In this document: positions 40,401 through 53,014 of the stretch, piece by piece
Layout: each line of letters opens with the position of its first letter
Position numbering within the stretch: the first letter of the stretch is position 1
DNA from: Eopsaltria australis
Taxonomy: Eukaryota > Chordata > Aves > Passeriformes > Petroicidae
DNA length: 64,000 nucleotides
Assembly: GCA_034509425.1 (NCBI GenBank)
Contig: JAVTVJ010000452.1
Coordinates: forward strand, 248,001 to 312,000
Direction of reading: 5' to 3'
Translations under genes and position numbers: made by a program
The notes under the pieces: generated by a model
The model's database searches: none
Told to the model about the DNA's origin: nothing
Seen by the model: the letters and a program-made list of their open reading frames with translations, nothing else

Positions 40401-42817
40401 TATAAGTGTTTATCTTCCCTTGTAAATAATGCCACTCACTTGTAGACTTGGGAGTCCAATTAAATATGAAATGTGTTATCCAGGTTTGCTTTGCTTCTAT
40501 CTCCTGCCTTTTTTCTCCTACATTATTTGGCACCACAGCAGCTGGACACTGAATGAGGTTTGCCCAAATGCCTGGGCTAATTTCCAAGTAGGTTCTTTGA
40601 ACAGATGTTCCCACTGAATTTCACTAAGAGCTGGTTTCATTGTGCCTAGAACCTGCCATATGCTCCTTAAGAAAGAACACTTTTTTCTGGGAGAACTGCC
40701 TTTTATGCTGAGATTCAGCTAAAGCTGAGTTAGAAGTTCGAAGGTCAGACCACTCTTTAGTAAGATAAATATATATTTTTTCTAATTAGCCAAGTACAGT
40801 AAATAAATTCCCTATATTGCACATGTTCCCATGTATCTTAATAATAATGTTTTCTTAGTACAGGAGAAACCATCTCCTTCCTTTCCGTGAGAGGTTTCAG
40901 CATAATTTTCTAGTCCTCAGATCATAGGCTGTCACTACTGAGCAAAGATTGTTCTCTTCTTTCCAATAAACTTGCTCAGATGCTGGAATATTAAGAGTAA
41001 AATGAAAATGGTGAAATTTAATGACAATGTATGCAGCTGAAGATTCACAAAACCTGTTACAGCTGAACACAAATTGCACTGCCTATCATTCAATTATGCA
41101 GTTTTTAAGTAGCTGACATGTGACATCATTTGAATTCTAGTGATGAAGACATTTTCTCTCTCTTAGCTAAACATAACAGTTACAGGAATCTTATCTGAAG
41201 AGCAATGTCTGATTTCCTTCCAAAAAACAGAAATATTAAATTCTAGTGCTAGGAATGCAATGTTTAGGTCACATTGCCTGAGGGTAAATGTACATGTCTG
41301 GTAAAACTACGTGTATGTGTCCACTGTGACTGAGCTCTGGGCCAGCCTGCTGCAGCAGAACAGTGCTGAGCCTGAGCTAATCAGCCTCACTGATAGGACA
41401 GATATCCCAGTTTGCAGTGAACACTATGCTAATGTTATTCTGCAGTTCTAGACCACAGCACAAAAACTGTGTGTGTGCAACTGTCTGCACCCCACCATGA
41501 AGCCTCTGCTCTTTCCTCACTCTCACCATGCCATGCTTGGACTATTAGGTATGACCTGAGAATGTCAATTTGGGTTTGCAGAAATTAAAATCATAAAAAT
41601 TTAGAACATTTACTGAAGAACTCATAATTTTGCATGGCCTTGGCTAAAACAATAGCTTTGACTATTTTTTCTTTCCAGGTGCCTAGAAACATAGTTGTTT
41701 CTTCTAAGAAACTACTAGAAATGAGTTCTGTCATGTAGATACAAGTTTGACAGGCATAATTACATCAAGGAAATACACAGAGGTCACAGATTGAAAACAA
41801 CTTGAGCTATTTTTTTTCACAGTAATAAATTCACAGGAGAATTAAGTATTGAATTTACTGAAAATAAATGCAATTATACAGGATTTCTGATACCTGCATT
41901 TTAAATATTCGTTGTTTATATATAGGACAGAACAATCTATAGTAGGAAAAAAATCTCACATAATTGATTTCAAAAGGAGCACTTCTTATCCCAATCTCGC
42001 CAAATGGCACCACTAGGAGGAAACTGCTAGAAAATGTCATCTCAGCCAATGCAGGTTTTGCCTAGGCAGAAAACAACCCCTATTTGCTGTTGTTTTTCAA
42101 TTATACTGTCTCTTTCCCTTTCCAAAACTCACTTCCATTTTGCATGGTATTTAGTTATTTCCATGTCATTTATTCATATCCACAACAGAAAGTGTAATAT
42201 CTGTATAGGAGTCCCTGAATAAATGAATCTTTTTTGTGAGATTTTAGTTATTTAGATTGAAAAGAAGTATCTAGAGATCAGGACTGATTAATGAGAATGA
42301 AGGATGTGTGTAAGAATCACAAGTTAATAGAAAAGTTATTCTGAAAGCATGTTAAAACCATTTTCGGCAGTCAACTTTTTCTTTATTACAATTCACTGAC
42401 TCTACTCTGCAACTTATATCAGCACTGGAATGTTACTGGAAGTACTCCATGTTTAGCAGTGCTCCAACTAATTGTTATTTCTCAGAATCAAATTTGTGCT
42501 TCATTAAAAGAGAATTTTGAAAAATCCTCATTTCAGTGTTATTACTTATGCAGCAAAACCATTTTATTTTTCTTGAATTTTCTGTACTGTCTACCACATT
42601 TGTTTTTGAAAGAGTCATTGCTTTACAAACACAAACTAACAGAACCCAGTACATTTGCCTGAGCAGTATTGGCTATTCAGGGATATACATTTTCATTCTC
42701 GCAAAAGCCATCCTTGCAAAACCAAATGAAAACTCCGATGCTCTCAGTGTTTCAATACTTACCTAAAGAGAGTGAAAGCAAGGATCTTCATCCTCATTAA
42801 GCCACTCTTTGTCTTTG
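37456..42817. other. AT-rich non-coding DNA, no gene seen
   Basis: No gene or repeat family is recognised. A GC-richer patch at about 41330-41540 has no convincing frame or element ends. Other open frames are at most 101 codons (38431-38736, minus) and show no domain. Confidence 0.7.
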
Positions 42818-42859
42818 CACATTTGCATATTCCAAATTTAGATCCTATTATATGCTAAT
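42818..42859. promoter_or_regulatory. Pair of octamer-like sites (candidate only)
   Basis: ATTTGCAT at 42821-42828 is the exact reverse complement of the POU/Oct octamer. A variant, ATGCTAAT, lies at 42852-42859, 23 bases further on. The first site sits in a 20-base word that recurs with one mismatch at 45834-45853. POU factors bind such sites, but single octamers occur by chance in AT-rich DNA, so function is inference only. Confidence 0.2.
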
Positions 42860-43315
42860 GAGTGCTGCTACACCATGATGTGTGAAATTCAGAACTTGTT
42901 GAATTTAACAGGAATGGTCTGGATTTTTGGCATATGGTAAATGTCTCTGAGCCAACAGATTAATTTTTATAGTATGAGAACCTCTACTTTTAGACAATGT
43001 ATGTGGCAACAAGACATGAAATAATTTTGAATTTGTGTCTTTTATCTCTTCTTTATACCAAATATATTCCCCCTTTTTTAATTGGGGGATTGCTTTATAT
43101 TCCATACGTTGTAAATTAGTAGATCTCTAGCTGGTAGCTCTAGAGTGATTATTGCAGTAACACCTATTTATAATTCTCTTCTAGTGTTAAAATAGTGCAA
43201 CCTACACTGCTTTCCACATTTTTAAACCAGGAAAAAGTGGGAAGGTAGTTTTAGTATGTTCTTTCTAGTGTATTCCAGTCTTTGCACACCAAAGTTCTCC
43301 CACTTAACAGAATGG
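42860..43315. other. AT-rich spacer, no gene seen
   Basis: This is ordinary AT-rich DNA between the octamer pair and the pentamer microsatellite. No element is recognised. Confidence 0.75.
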
Positions 43316-43379
43316 TAGAGAATAGAATAGAATAGAATAGAATAGAATAGAATAGAATAGAATAGAATAGAATAGAATA
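43316..43379. repeat. (AATAG)n microsatellite, about 12 perfect units
   Basis: Twelve head-to-tail AATAG units run without interruption, with a short degenerate unit on the left. AATAG/GAATA arrays are common in bird genomes, and some arise from the ATTCT-type tails of CR1 elements; no CR1 body is visible beside this one. The purity and length suggest recent slippage, so the array is likely to vary in length between individuals. Confidence 0.97.
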
Positions 43380-45833
43380 TCTGTGTTTTTAAGAACTATC
43401 AATTAGGAGTTGTCTTAAAGATTGACTCCTTTCTGAATCCAAATACAAATAAACACTGTTGTAATGATTATACTAATAATACTAAAATATAAGGATTTCA
43501 TGTAACTATTTAGTAATGGCTTGCTGTAATTTTGTTTCCCTCTGAAGTACTATACTTAGGGTAAAGTAAGGACTGACAAATGGAACTAATGTGAGGAATT
43601 TTTGAAAAATCAATGGGAAAATTTCTAGGTCAGAAAGGAGCAATTTGTCTGAAGTGACTCATCAGAGCAAGGAGAATTGCATTTCCTGTATGTTTAGATC
43701 TACAAATAAACTAAATTGGTCCAAGTTGGTTTCTTTTTAAAAAAGCAATATCTGAACATGAAGTACATTTCGTTACAATCTAAATAACATAATTTTCATG
43801 TGCTTTTTTGAGTTTGCAATTATGAGTAACTTGTAAAGATGAAGGCAAGCATTATCACAAAAGACCTAATCACCATCAAAAAAACAGTACAAACTACCCC
43901 CCAAAAGCCCCACATGATAAAAAACAAAAGGTGGTGTATTCTAAGGTGGAATAGTGCAGAGCCCTTCCAGTGCTAGAATTAAAATACTAAGAAACAACAT
44001 AATTATGAAAAATGGTTTGAAGTTCAGTCAAAGCTGTGTGTTTCAAAAATCATGCAATGCAGAAGTAATGTTAGAGTACATTTTCGTAATGTTCTTGTTT
44101 ATGTAATGCAGCCAGCAGGCTTCTAGTTAAAAAGATTAACAAAAAAATTAGTAATATCTTATTAACAAGAGATTGTGGGAATTTGGCATAAAAAAGACCA
44201 ACAGATAATTATTTCTGAATGGATAACAGATGTTTCTAGCCATATAATAAAAAGCCACCTACCCCAGAAATGCTCAAAAGTAAGAAATTTTAATTTTTTG
44301 CAAAACATGACCTTAGCTTCACTGAAAACACATCACTGTTCAAAAGGATATCATCATCAGAGAATGGAAAGTTAATATATTTTTTTGTGTTCAGACTAAA
44401 ATCTGAGCATGGTACAGCAGCAGACTGGAACTGGTTGATAGTCAAATTTTTATAGGTATTTTAATTTCGATACTACTTTTTTTTCTAAACTAATTCTGTA
44501 CAGGGAAACCACATTTTATCCACTACGTTTTGAAGGAAACAAAGCTCCAGTACTGACAGAAGGCAGAAACAGAGGCTATAGGGAACAGATTATAGTCTAG
44601 GCTTATTTCAGAAAAAAAATGTTGAAAGCCATTGATGTTTAAGGATGGAATAGGCTAAAATATACTAACTGCTGCCAAATAGAATAGGCCTTCATAACAA
44701 AATCCATGGCCTTAGTTTATAAAAGTAAACACTGCTCACTTTTTCTGCACAGAAGAAAACCTTTGAATAAAGAAAATGTGTATATATATCTCCTATATTG
44801 GAAAAAGGATCTCTAAGAAGGTAAGATGGTCACTTACTCTTCCACTTACAGAATGATCTTGGACTGAACGTCTCTTTAGCCTTACAATCAAAACAGTGGG
44901 CACAGTTTTTAGCTGAGTGTTGAACAGAAAGAACAAGGTAGGTTTCGGCATGAAAGAGGACATGGTTCTCCACACAGCTCATTGTAAACAGTTGACTTCC
45001 TTAGTCTAGTGCTGCTGTCATGGAAGTTCTCCCATGCTTCCCATCCTTTCTTTCCTCACCTCCAGGCCAGTGTCTACCTTCTACACAGTCTTTAAAGATT
45101 TGGGAAAATATTCTTATACACGCCATCCAATGTGTATGTCAGCTTATGGGACCAGTGAGTAAATCTGAAAAGTAGCTCACCATTAATTTTCCTGTTTGGG
45201 AAACAAAAGCTTTCCTAAGACCCATGAAACATATAGTTCAGCCTGGTAAGAGGAAGCACTGCCTGTTAGGGCTGGCTCTTCAGAGGAGATAAAAAGATCC
45301 TATAACATCAGAACATCATGACCACTTTCAAGAAGTAAATTTTGTTTAATCCAATACCTTCAAATGGAAACCTTATCAGAAAAAATATTATATAAACCTC
45401 TCTGTAGATCTTTTACTTAATTTGAGAACACATTTTAAGAAACTTAGTTGGCAAATTATTAAGATATTATAAAATACTCTGCATTTTGTATACATTTCCA
45501 TATTTAAATATTCAGATTTATGAAAAAGGGAGGGGCAAGAAAGCTCAAAAAAATTAAGGCTTAAGCTACACGTCGAAGAAAACCTCCAAGTTGGAGAAAT
45601 GGAGTAAAAAATGAAAAATGAATTATCTGTCTTCCTGAGGGAAAATCTAATGATACTTACTTCTATTCATAGCACTCTTATGCACACATTTTTATTGATT
45701 AATTTGTATAGCAGAATGATAGACACTTCTCCCACATGCACGCTTTTGTCAGTGACAATGATTGTCTATGAATATCAAATCATATACAGCAGGATGTGAT
45801 TATGAGTTGCCAGGTTTGATTTGTGGAACACAT
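43380..45833. other. AT-rich non-coding DNA, no gene seen
   Basis: No gene or mobile element can be supported. Open frames are under 70 codons. Confidence 0.75.
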
Positions 45834-45853
45834 CACATTTGCATACTCCAAAT
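45834..45853. repeat. Second copy of 20-bp octamer-containing word
   Basis: This 20-mer matches 42818-42837 at 19 of 20 positions, differing only by C for T after the central ATTTGCAT. The flanks do not align beyond it by eye. It may be a shared regulatory word, the remains of an old dispersed repeat, or chance. Confidence 0.6.
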
Positions 45854-46238
45854 AATACCCTGAGATATAAATAAAGGGGGAAAAGTGTTCTTTTTAAAGT
45901 ATTCGCAAGGAAGATCTAGTAAGTGAAAGATAACTTTCTGTGTATTTGTTGTCTCTTTCATTTACTTGGTCTTCATCTCACATTTTAATTCCTTTAGTTC
46001 AGAGACTTAGATATATATGTCTACCAGGTAATATTACAGAGCCCTACACAAAGAACAGTAAACGGCTGCAGGAAAACTTCCTTTATGGCTAAGCATAGCT
46101 TGTCTTTTGGCCTCAAAACCCTAGAAAGACCAGCCGTTGCTGTTTCAGCAACAAAGAACTGCATCTGCATCAATAATTGTTCACAGAGGTAAGTGCAAAT
46201 GGAGTGCAAGGTGACAACAAGAAAGCAGGATGCAGATA
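45854..46238. other. AT-rich spacer, no gene seen
   Basis: Nothing is recognisable beyond short open frames. Confidence 0.75.
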
Positions 46239-46284
46239 GGGTGCAGGTGTATGTTTACACAGCCTGGGTACAGGTGTATGTTTA
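46239..46284. repeat. Two-copy 19-bp direct repeat
   Basis: GGGTGCAGGTGTATGTTTA at 46239-46257 recurs at 46266-46284 with a single substitution, separated by eight bases. This is a small local duplication. Confidence 0.9.
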
Positions 46285-49200
46285 AAACTCAATTGCTGTG
46301 TTTTAAAGGGCTATCCCAGTGTATAGATAAGATTCATCCCTAACACGGACATGCAAGGGCTTACTGAACATCAAAATACGTTTCAGGTTTAGGGCTTGTG
46401 CTCCCCCTTCTCAGAGATGCAATATTTCACTTTTTTCTGGAGGACTGCTTTCTATTTTTTGTTGTGCTTGTTCTCTTCTTTTCAGTTCAATATCTGCCAT
46501 GAGTAGGTGGCTGTCAGTGCATGTGGGATAGCACTTGGTTACATCAGGAATTCTTGCTTCATGAGTGAGAGGAGTGAAGGAAAAACTCCCACCAACACAT
46601 ATTTTTTCAGCCTATTTAAATAGACTTGGCAATACCAAAGAGAAGATAATAATCTGAACACCTACAGACCCAGAGCCTACTCATGCCTTCCACGTCTACA
46701 TAGAGAAAGCAGGAGTCATCCAACTCTGCTGCTGCAACTCCACCATTCCCTCAAATTTAGAAAGTCCATTTCTGTCTTCCAAGGGCCACGTAACCTTCTA
46801 CATAAAGGCCTTCACTGGGAGTGGTGCCATTTGGGATCAGCTGTGATCACCCATTACTATCACAGGAGTTTGGCAGAAGCTGACACACATTCATTGAAGA
46901 CTATATGAATAAGGAACACCTTAACTGCCAAGCAATTCTAAAATCAAGAACTCTGACAAAGCTGAACATCTTACATGGACCTCTGTAAATTATTTGTTTG
47001 ATACCCATAGTCTGAATACTTGACCAGTCTTAAATGAGAGGAACAAATTGTACCTTTCAGGAAAACAAGAGGAAATTGAATATGGGAAAGACTCATTCCC
47101 TATTCCCATGAAATTTCACTTAAAAAGAAATATAAAGACCCTTGAGACAATCTGAATATGAAATGTTGGCATCATGTTTAGTGGCTAGTTACATATTTTT
47201 GTGGATTTCCTGTGACATTTCTTTGTCCAAAACTGTTGTGTTTTATAATGCCAAAACAGCCATTTCAGAAGAGAGTAAATATTTTAATATTGTTTTAATG
47301 ATGTCACTAGGATATGAAAGAATGATAGAAAAACTTCAGTGAAAGTCAATAAAGTTTGTTTTTAGCTGTCCTTATAATGTATCATAGCACCTCCATCAAT
47401 ATAACAGATCTTGTGAGATCATGTTAGGAATTGTTCTGGGGATGCAACAAACTTCGTCTATTGCCTCTTTCATATTCTAGGTAACAGAAGGCAGTTTACA
47501 GCTAAGCCATTATAGCTGCAGAACGCTGTCAGCTGTATTTTTTATTTTGCTTTGAAAGCAGCAATGCAAGTGCCAAGGACAGAATCTTGATGTGCTATGT
47601 TGTTTAAATGATGGCATATCAAAGGGAACAGAAATATGCGCCAAGCTACAAGTATGTGAATAAGCACCTCGTCCAACACATTGACAACTGTGTATTACAA
47701 TGTCAAACATCTAATTTTAATTCAGGTAGGAGAGATATCACACTAATTTTAATGATTTCACTTAGCTAAGTTGTGGAATGTATTACCAAAGACTTTATAA
47801 CACCAAAAGCGTGCATGTTCATTGGAGGTTCTTTGGAGGATTCTTCGATACAGAGAAACAACAGTTCATTCAGGGACTTCTGAGCCACTAACAGGAGTCT
47901 GGAAGAATACTCAGAACAACTGTGGTTTCCAGAACTTCTATTCTGTGCTTTCCCCAAGTATCAACATCCGCTCATGGCTGAAGACAATTGAGCTGTGTTA
48001 ACCTTTGGTTTGCCCTAGTACAACTACACATTGTGTGTGACATCTAAAGTGAAATACTGTAATATTACCATAGCAATAATAATGTTAAGAAATTAGCTCC
48101 AAACTCTGAAGAAGCTGAGTAATTATTTCCTCATCCTATTACTATGCTGCCTAGGATCAATCAGATGGATAGCATCTACTAACACCTACTCTCTCAGATT
48201 CTCTACAAAGAGAAATAAAGTGAACACTGTTCCCAAAACAATTAAAGAAACTTGGACCCAAAGCACAAAGCAGGTACAAAAATAAAGGCAACAGTAGAAA
48301 GCCAAATATCCAATGATTTTAATGTTACATCAGCTTAACTACTCTAAAGATTCCTTTTTAGCCATAAAATAAAGAAGCATTTTGGATCTCCATATATATT
48401 AGCTGGCAGATATTTATGGAAAGCAAATCCCCACATGAGGCTGCATATAAGGAAGAACTAAAGTTCTTTCAGAGATGAAATCTGACATAAATGATTAGTC
48501 AAATGTGAAAGTCAACATTTCAGTAAACAATCAGTAATTTAAAAGAATAGTGTGAGAAGATCTGATCAATCACACATATTCTATTTCAAAATCAAAGGCA
48601 AATCAAATTCTCCTTAGCCTAACCTAATGATGCTGTACGTATGCTGAACTATATGTGTGCTTTAAAATTTTGTCTTTAAATATAGCACTTATTACAAGAA
48701 TGAAATAGTGTTCAAACTGAAATGCATTTGTTTTGCAAACTCTAAAACAAACTTTTCAGTAATTATTTTCTAAAGTTATACAGGACACAAACTGGATACT
48801 TCTGCAGAATACAAAAATTAACACTAATTTTTTACTTTTTAAAAGTTTTCTTTCCTGCTACATCATATCTGTTGTTCATTTTTTGCAAGAAAAGAAGAAA
48901 TGCAGTCCATGAGCATATTCAGGAAATGATCTTTTTCATTCTCTGTTTTCATTAAATTAATGAAAAGTAAAATTTCAAAAAAATTTTAATAGAACATGCA
49001 ACAAATCAAAAACTCAGCTGACATCTCTTTCTCTTTACACATGTAAATTACTGGTAGGACATCCATGAAAAATTAACTTATAATTGTTACTATAATTCTC
49101 AGTACACTTGATTCAGTGTAAACTGAATTCCTCTTTAAAGAATTATTTTATTATTACTTTCACTTACATTTTTGTTTTAATGCCAGATTCTTTCATTGTA

Positions 49201-52200
49201 TCTCAAACTTCTTTCAGCATAAGAGAATGAAAATGGGTAACCAGAAAAAGTTCTGTTTGTTATTTTCTGTGCTGTGTTTTTATTACTTTTATAATAGGCC
49301 TTGTAATTTTTCTCTGTTTATTTTGCTGCAAGATGTTTTGGTAGATTTCACAACAAATGGCCATTTCCCTCATTTCTTTCTCATATACACTGAATTTTAC
49401 ATAATGAGCTATTCTGCCCGCTGTTTTAGCACTGTTAGTGAATTGTTATGTAAAGTCCTTACCAAATTCACTTATGAAAGAACTATGGTCTCCATGAATT
49501 ATATTAGTGATAATCAACAATTCTGATCTTGTAACACAACAGATTTATCCATCTAATTGCCCATCAAACATGAAAGGTAAGGGGTTTAACAGGAAGGGGA
49601 ACTATAAGTACCTTGTAATAGTGACTCTTACCTCAGTCTATGAGAAGCCTCCTTTGAAAGCATTTAATGGGCCTCAGATAATCTAGTTTTTATAATCTAA
49701 ATGTTTGATGTCAAGGCTAAATTCAGATTTCTTCTACATAGTAGGTGAAGGGAGATAACTGTTTCCAATGACAGATTTATCCTCAATGTCTCTGAAGATG
49801 TCTAACTCTTTGTGGAATAGAAAAGGATTTAGACAACTGATTTAGACTAGATACCTAATTTTAATGGCTACAGTATAAATGGAAATATTCCATCCATAGA
49901 TTAGTTTATTAAAATGTGACTTCATTTATTTAAATTAAATTAATTTCCAGACATTTCAGTTAGTTAGTTGTTCAAAAAGTTCTACATAGCTTCAGTTTTT
50001 ACAGACATGTGATTACACAATTAGTCATGCAAAATTTAGCACTTTCTCTCACTTTCCAACAGTAACTAATGAAGGAAATTTCACAGGCAGAAAATTCTAG
50101 GAAGGAGAATACACAAAAATGTCATCTAAAGGAAGGTTGCTGAGTTTAGAAACACTTTCAGGTAGTTCTTGTATTACAGATGGTTCCTTAAAAACATAAC
50201 TTCCTGTGTAGAATTCTCAGAGACATAGATTAAATCCTATATATCTGTAAGGACATTTGTAGAAATTAAAAATAACTAAGAAAAACAATCCTATGAGTTC
50301 TCTTGGTTTTGATTTAAATACTAAAAAATTCATTAGGGTTATTTTCAATGTTTTACCACATTGTGTTTGATTTTACAAGATAGATTAAGAAGATACTTAG
50401 CTGAAATATGATGCACTGTAACTAACAAAATTTGTGTAACCACCTCTGTGCTCTGTTGTCTGTTTGGGTGTTTAAGTGGACAGTGTAACCCACTGCTTTT
50501 TGAATTTTTTTCCAAAGTAGTTTTGTTGAGGACCCTCTAAGCAATTGCCTACAAAACAGACAAAATATAACATTATGACTAGCAGTACTTACTTAATGTG
50601 GCATTGAATAGACACATGATATATTCAAAGTTGAGCTTGTATTCACATTATGGAGGGAAAAATTTGTATTCACACCAAACATTTACTTAAATTTATGTTC
50701 CAGAGCATTTACCAGGGCACATTCAGCTTAATTTATGGCATTTTTGACTGCAGCAACTTTGAACTATCGACATAATAGTTCAATCTAGCCTGTTACTTTG
50801 AATAAATATTTCATTCTGGGTTGTACTATAATAGAATGATTTTAAGTACAAATGGAACTTTTAATACTCTCTTTTTTCTTCTTTTCTTTTTGAATCTCTT
50901 AAGACTTTATAGATTTACTGTAATAGGCATCGCTTCCAACACATGGAAGTCAGCTTTATTTGGCTACATGTTTTCAATAAATACCAATGATGAATACAGT
51001 CTGTTAGGCCCAGCTTAAGTGGGAAGCGGGAGTTCAGATGGAAGATCCACTACGTATTTACTTATCTGTGTTTAATGAAACAACTGCCAGAAAAGTGCTT
51101 GATAGAGAGCTAGCAGAGAATTCAACAATTAAAATCAGCCACCAAGCCAGCTCAGACAGGAGTTTCCAGTGGGCATTTCCCTCACTTGAGCACGCACTAC
51201 CCAATTGCAAGGTTTGCTCCTTGTTTTCTATCTGCTTTTGGCATATGCTGTATTCAAATTGGCTGCACTTCACAGGATCCAGCGAGGCTCATGGGATAAA
51301 GAGGGGAGCACAGGTTTGAGAAACTTCTTCTCTGGGTGTCTCAGCATCTGTGGTGTGAAATAGACAGTTATTGGGTTGACTGACCACTGGGAAGTAATTT
51401 AGAGGCAAACCATAGTGCCTAATTGCTAATTATGTGGAGATTCTTACTAATACCCAAAGATAAAAAAATAAGTTCTTTCCTTCTTCAAATGAAACTGCTC
51501 TTGCTAAGACACAGTTTTCCAACATAATTTTCCTGTTACATATCTAAGTTTCTTTGCTTGATCCTTGTCAATCAAGTAGAGAGAGATCTGCCCTGGAATG
51601 GCACTTAGAAATACCAGAAAAACACGTGAGAAATCTTATTATTTTGAATACTTTGATATAGGACTAACTTACAGTCGCTTTTCAGTCTTGTTACACATTA
51701 CTTGCTGTCAGGGTGTCAGTCAGCTACACTGGGTTTTGCTTATTTGGAGGGAAACTTGAGCAAGAACACAATTGACATATGTGATTCTGTATTATAACTA
51801 CGTATTTTTACTCCCTTATGTATTTATTTTTGTGGGAAGTCAGGTAAGCCAGAGATTCAAATGCAAGCATTTTAGCTGTTGAAAGATCATTACAAAAGGA
51901 AAAGCAACAAGACAGAAAGTATCACGTAAACCAAGAAGTTACCTAGAATACTTAAGCGATGCCATTTCTGAAACTAGTACAGGAAAATAAAGTGTTTATG
52001 TTCTACATGAGAAGAATATTCAAGAAGTCAGCAAGCAGTAAATCATTAATTACTATGAAAAAGTCCTAAACATTGTGATATACGTAAAAAAATAAGATAG
52101 TCAAACATTCACTCAGCATTTAATGGAGATTTAAAGTATCTTGTAAGAAAAACTTGTCTGCGCCAGTATAATACAGACGAGCAGATTCATGGATACAAAA

Positions 52201-52964
52201 GTCTTCCAGAATCCTAGATACACACAGGCTACCATCTAAACCTTTGAGATGAGTTAAAATCTACAGATTCTACAAACCTGGCATTCAGCTGGAATAACTG
52301 GGCTCACTCTGGCCTTTTATTGGCAACTCTACACTGTGGTATAAAGGTACAGAGGGACATTCACAGGTTTTTGCAGTACAATGAATTTCACACTTATATC
52401 AGGTAATAATACTTCCTGATATACAATGCATTTCCAAATCTGCAGTTTTCCCATAAAAAAATATTATGTCCAGGTTTTAAAATGAGCTACGATATGTGTG
52501 TACAGTACACTGTAGAGTTTACAGTAGAACACATCTAGGGGCACATTCTGCTTTTGATGATGCATGTAATTACTATACCATAATGATAATGTGAGTTACA
52601 TGCTTATTTTAAACCAAATATTTCTGCTGACATCAATACAAGCTTAATCACACCCTCAGTAGAAAAAAAAAAAGGTCCTTAAAATGAAGAGTAGGGTTTA
52701 AAAAACAAGCTTCACATAGTATTCTATTACACTAAAATACAAATATTGCTCGTATGACCTACTGAGCTGCTTCCCATTATCAACGTAATTTTACAAATCT
52801 TTATGCTCCTCCTATGTAATTAGGAAGAGTTTGTTCTTGTGGTTCACCAGTCAGTTTAGCACAGACTTCATCCCCTGCTCTCATATACTGCTCCAGATCT
52901 TTTTCAATTCATTTGTAGATCACTTCTTTCACATCTTCATTAGCATCAAATATATCCCTGTAAA

Positions 52965-52966
<2 letters not shown>
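46285..52966. other. AT-rich non-coding DNA, no gene seen
   Basis: No gene or transposon is supported in 6.7 kb. Open frames are at most 99 codons. The frame at 51038-51319 (plus, 93 codons) overlaps one of 71 codons on the minus strand, and neither shows a domain. A run of A lies at about 52663-52673. Confidence 0.7.

Positions 52967-53013
<47 letters not shown>
52967..53013. repeat. (AT)n microsatellite
   Basis: An uninterrupted AT dinucleotide array of about 18 units is followed by a few AAAT units. It produces an artificial Tyr-Ile repeat in one open frame on the minus strand, which I do not treat as coding. Confidence 0.97.

Positions 53014-53014
<1 letters not shown>

Noticed and set aside
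43316..43379. Repeat array considered as CRISPR-like
   Set aside because: Pure tandem units with no spacers; the AATAG unit and eukaryotic context fit a microsatellite.
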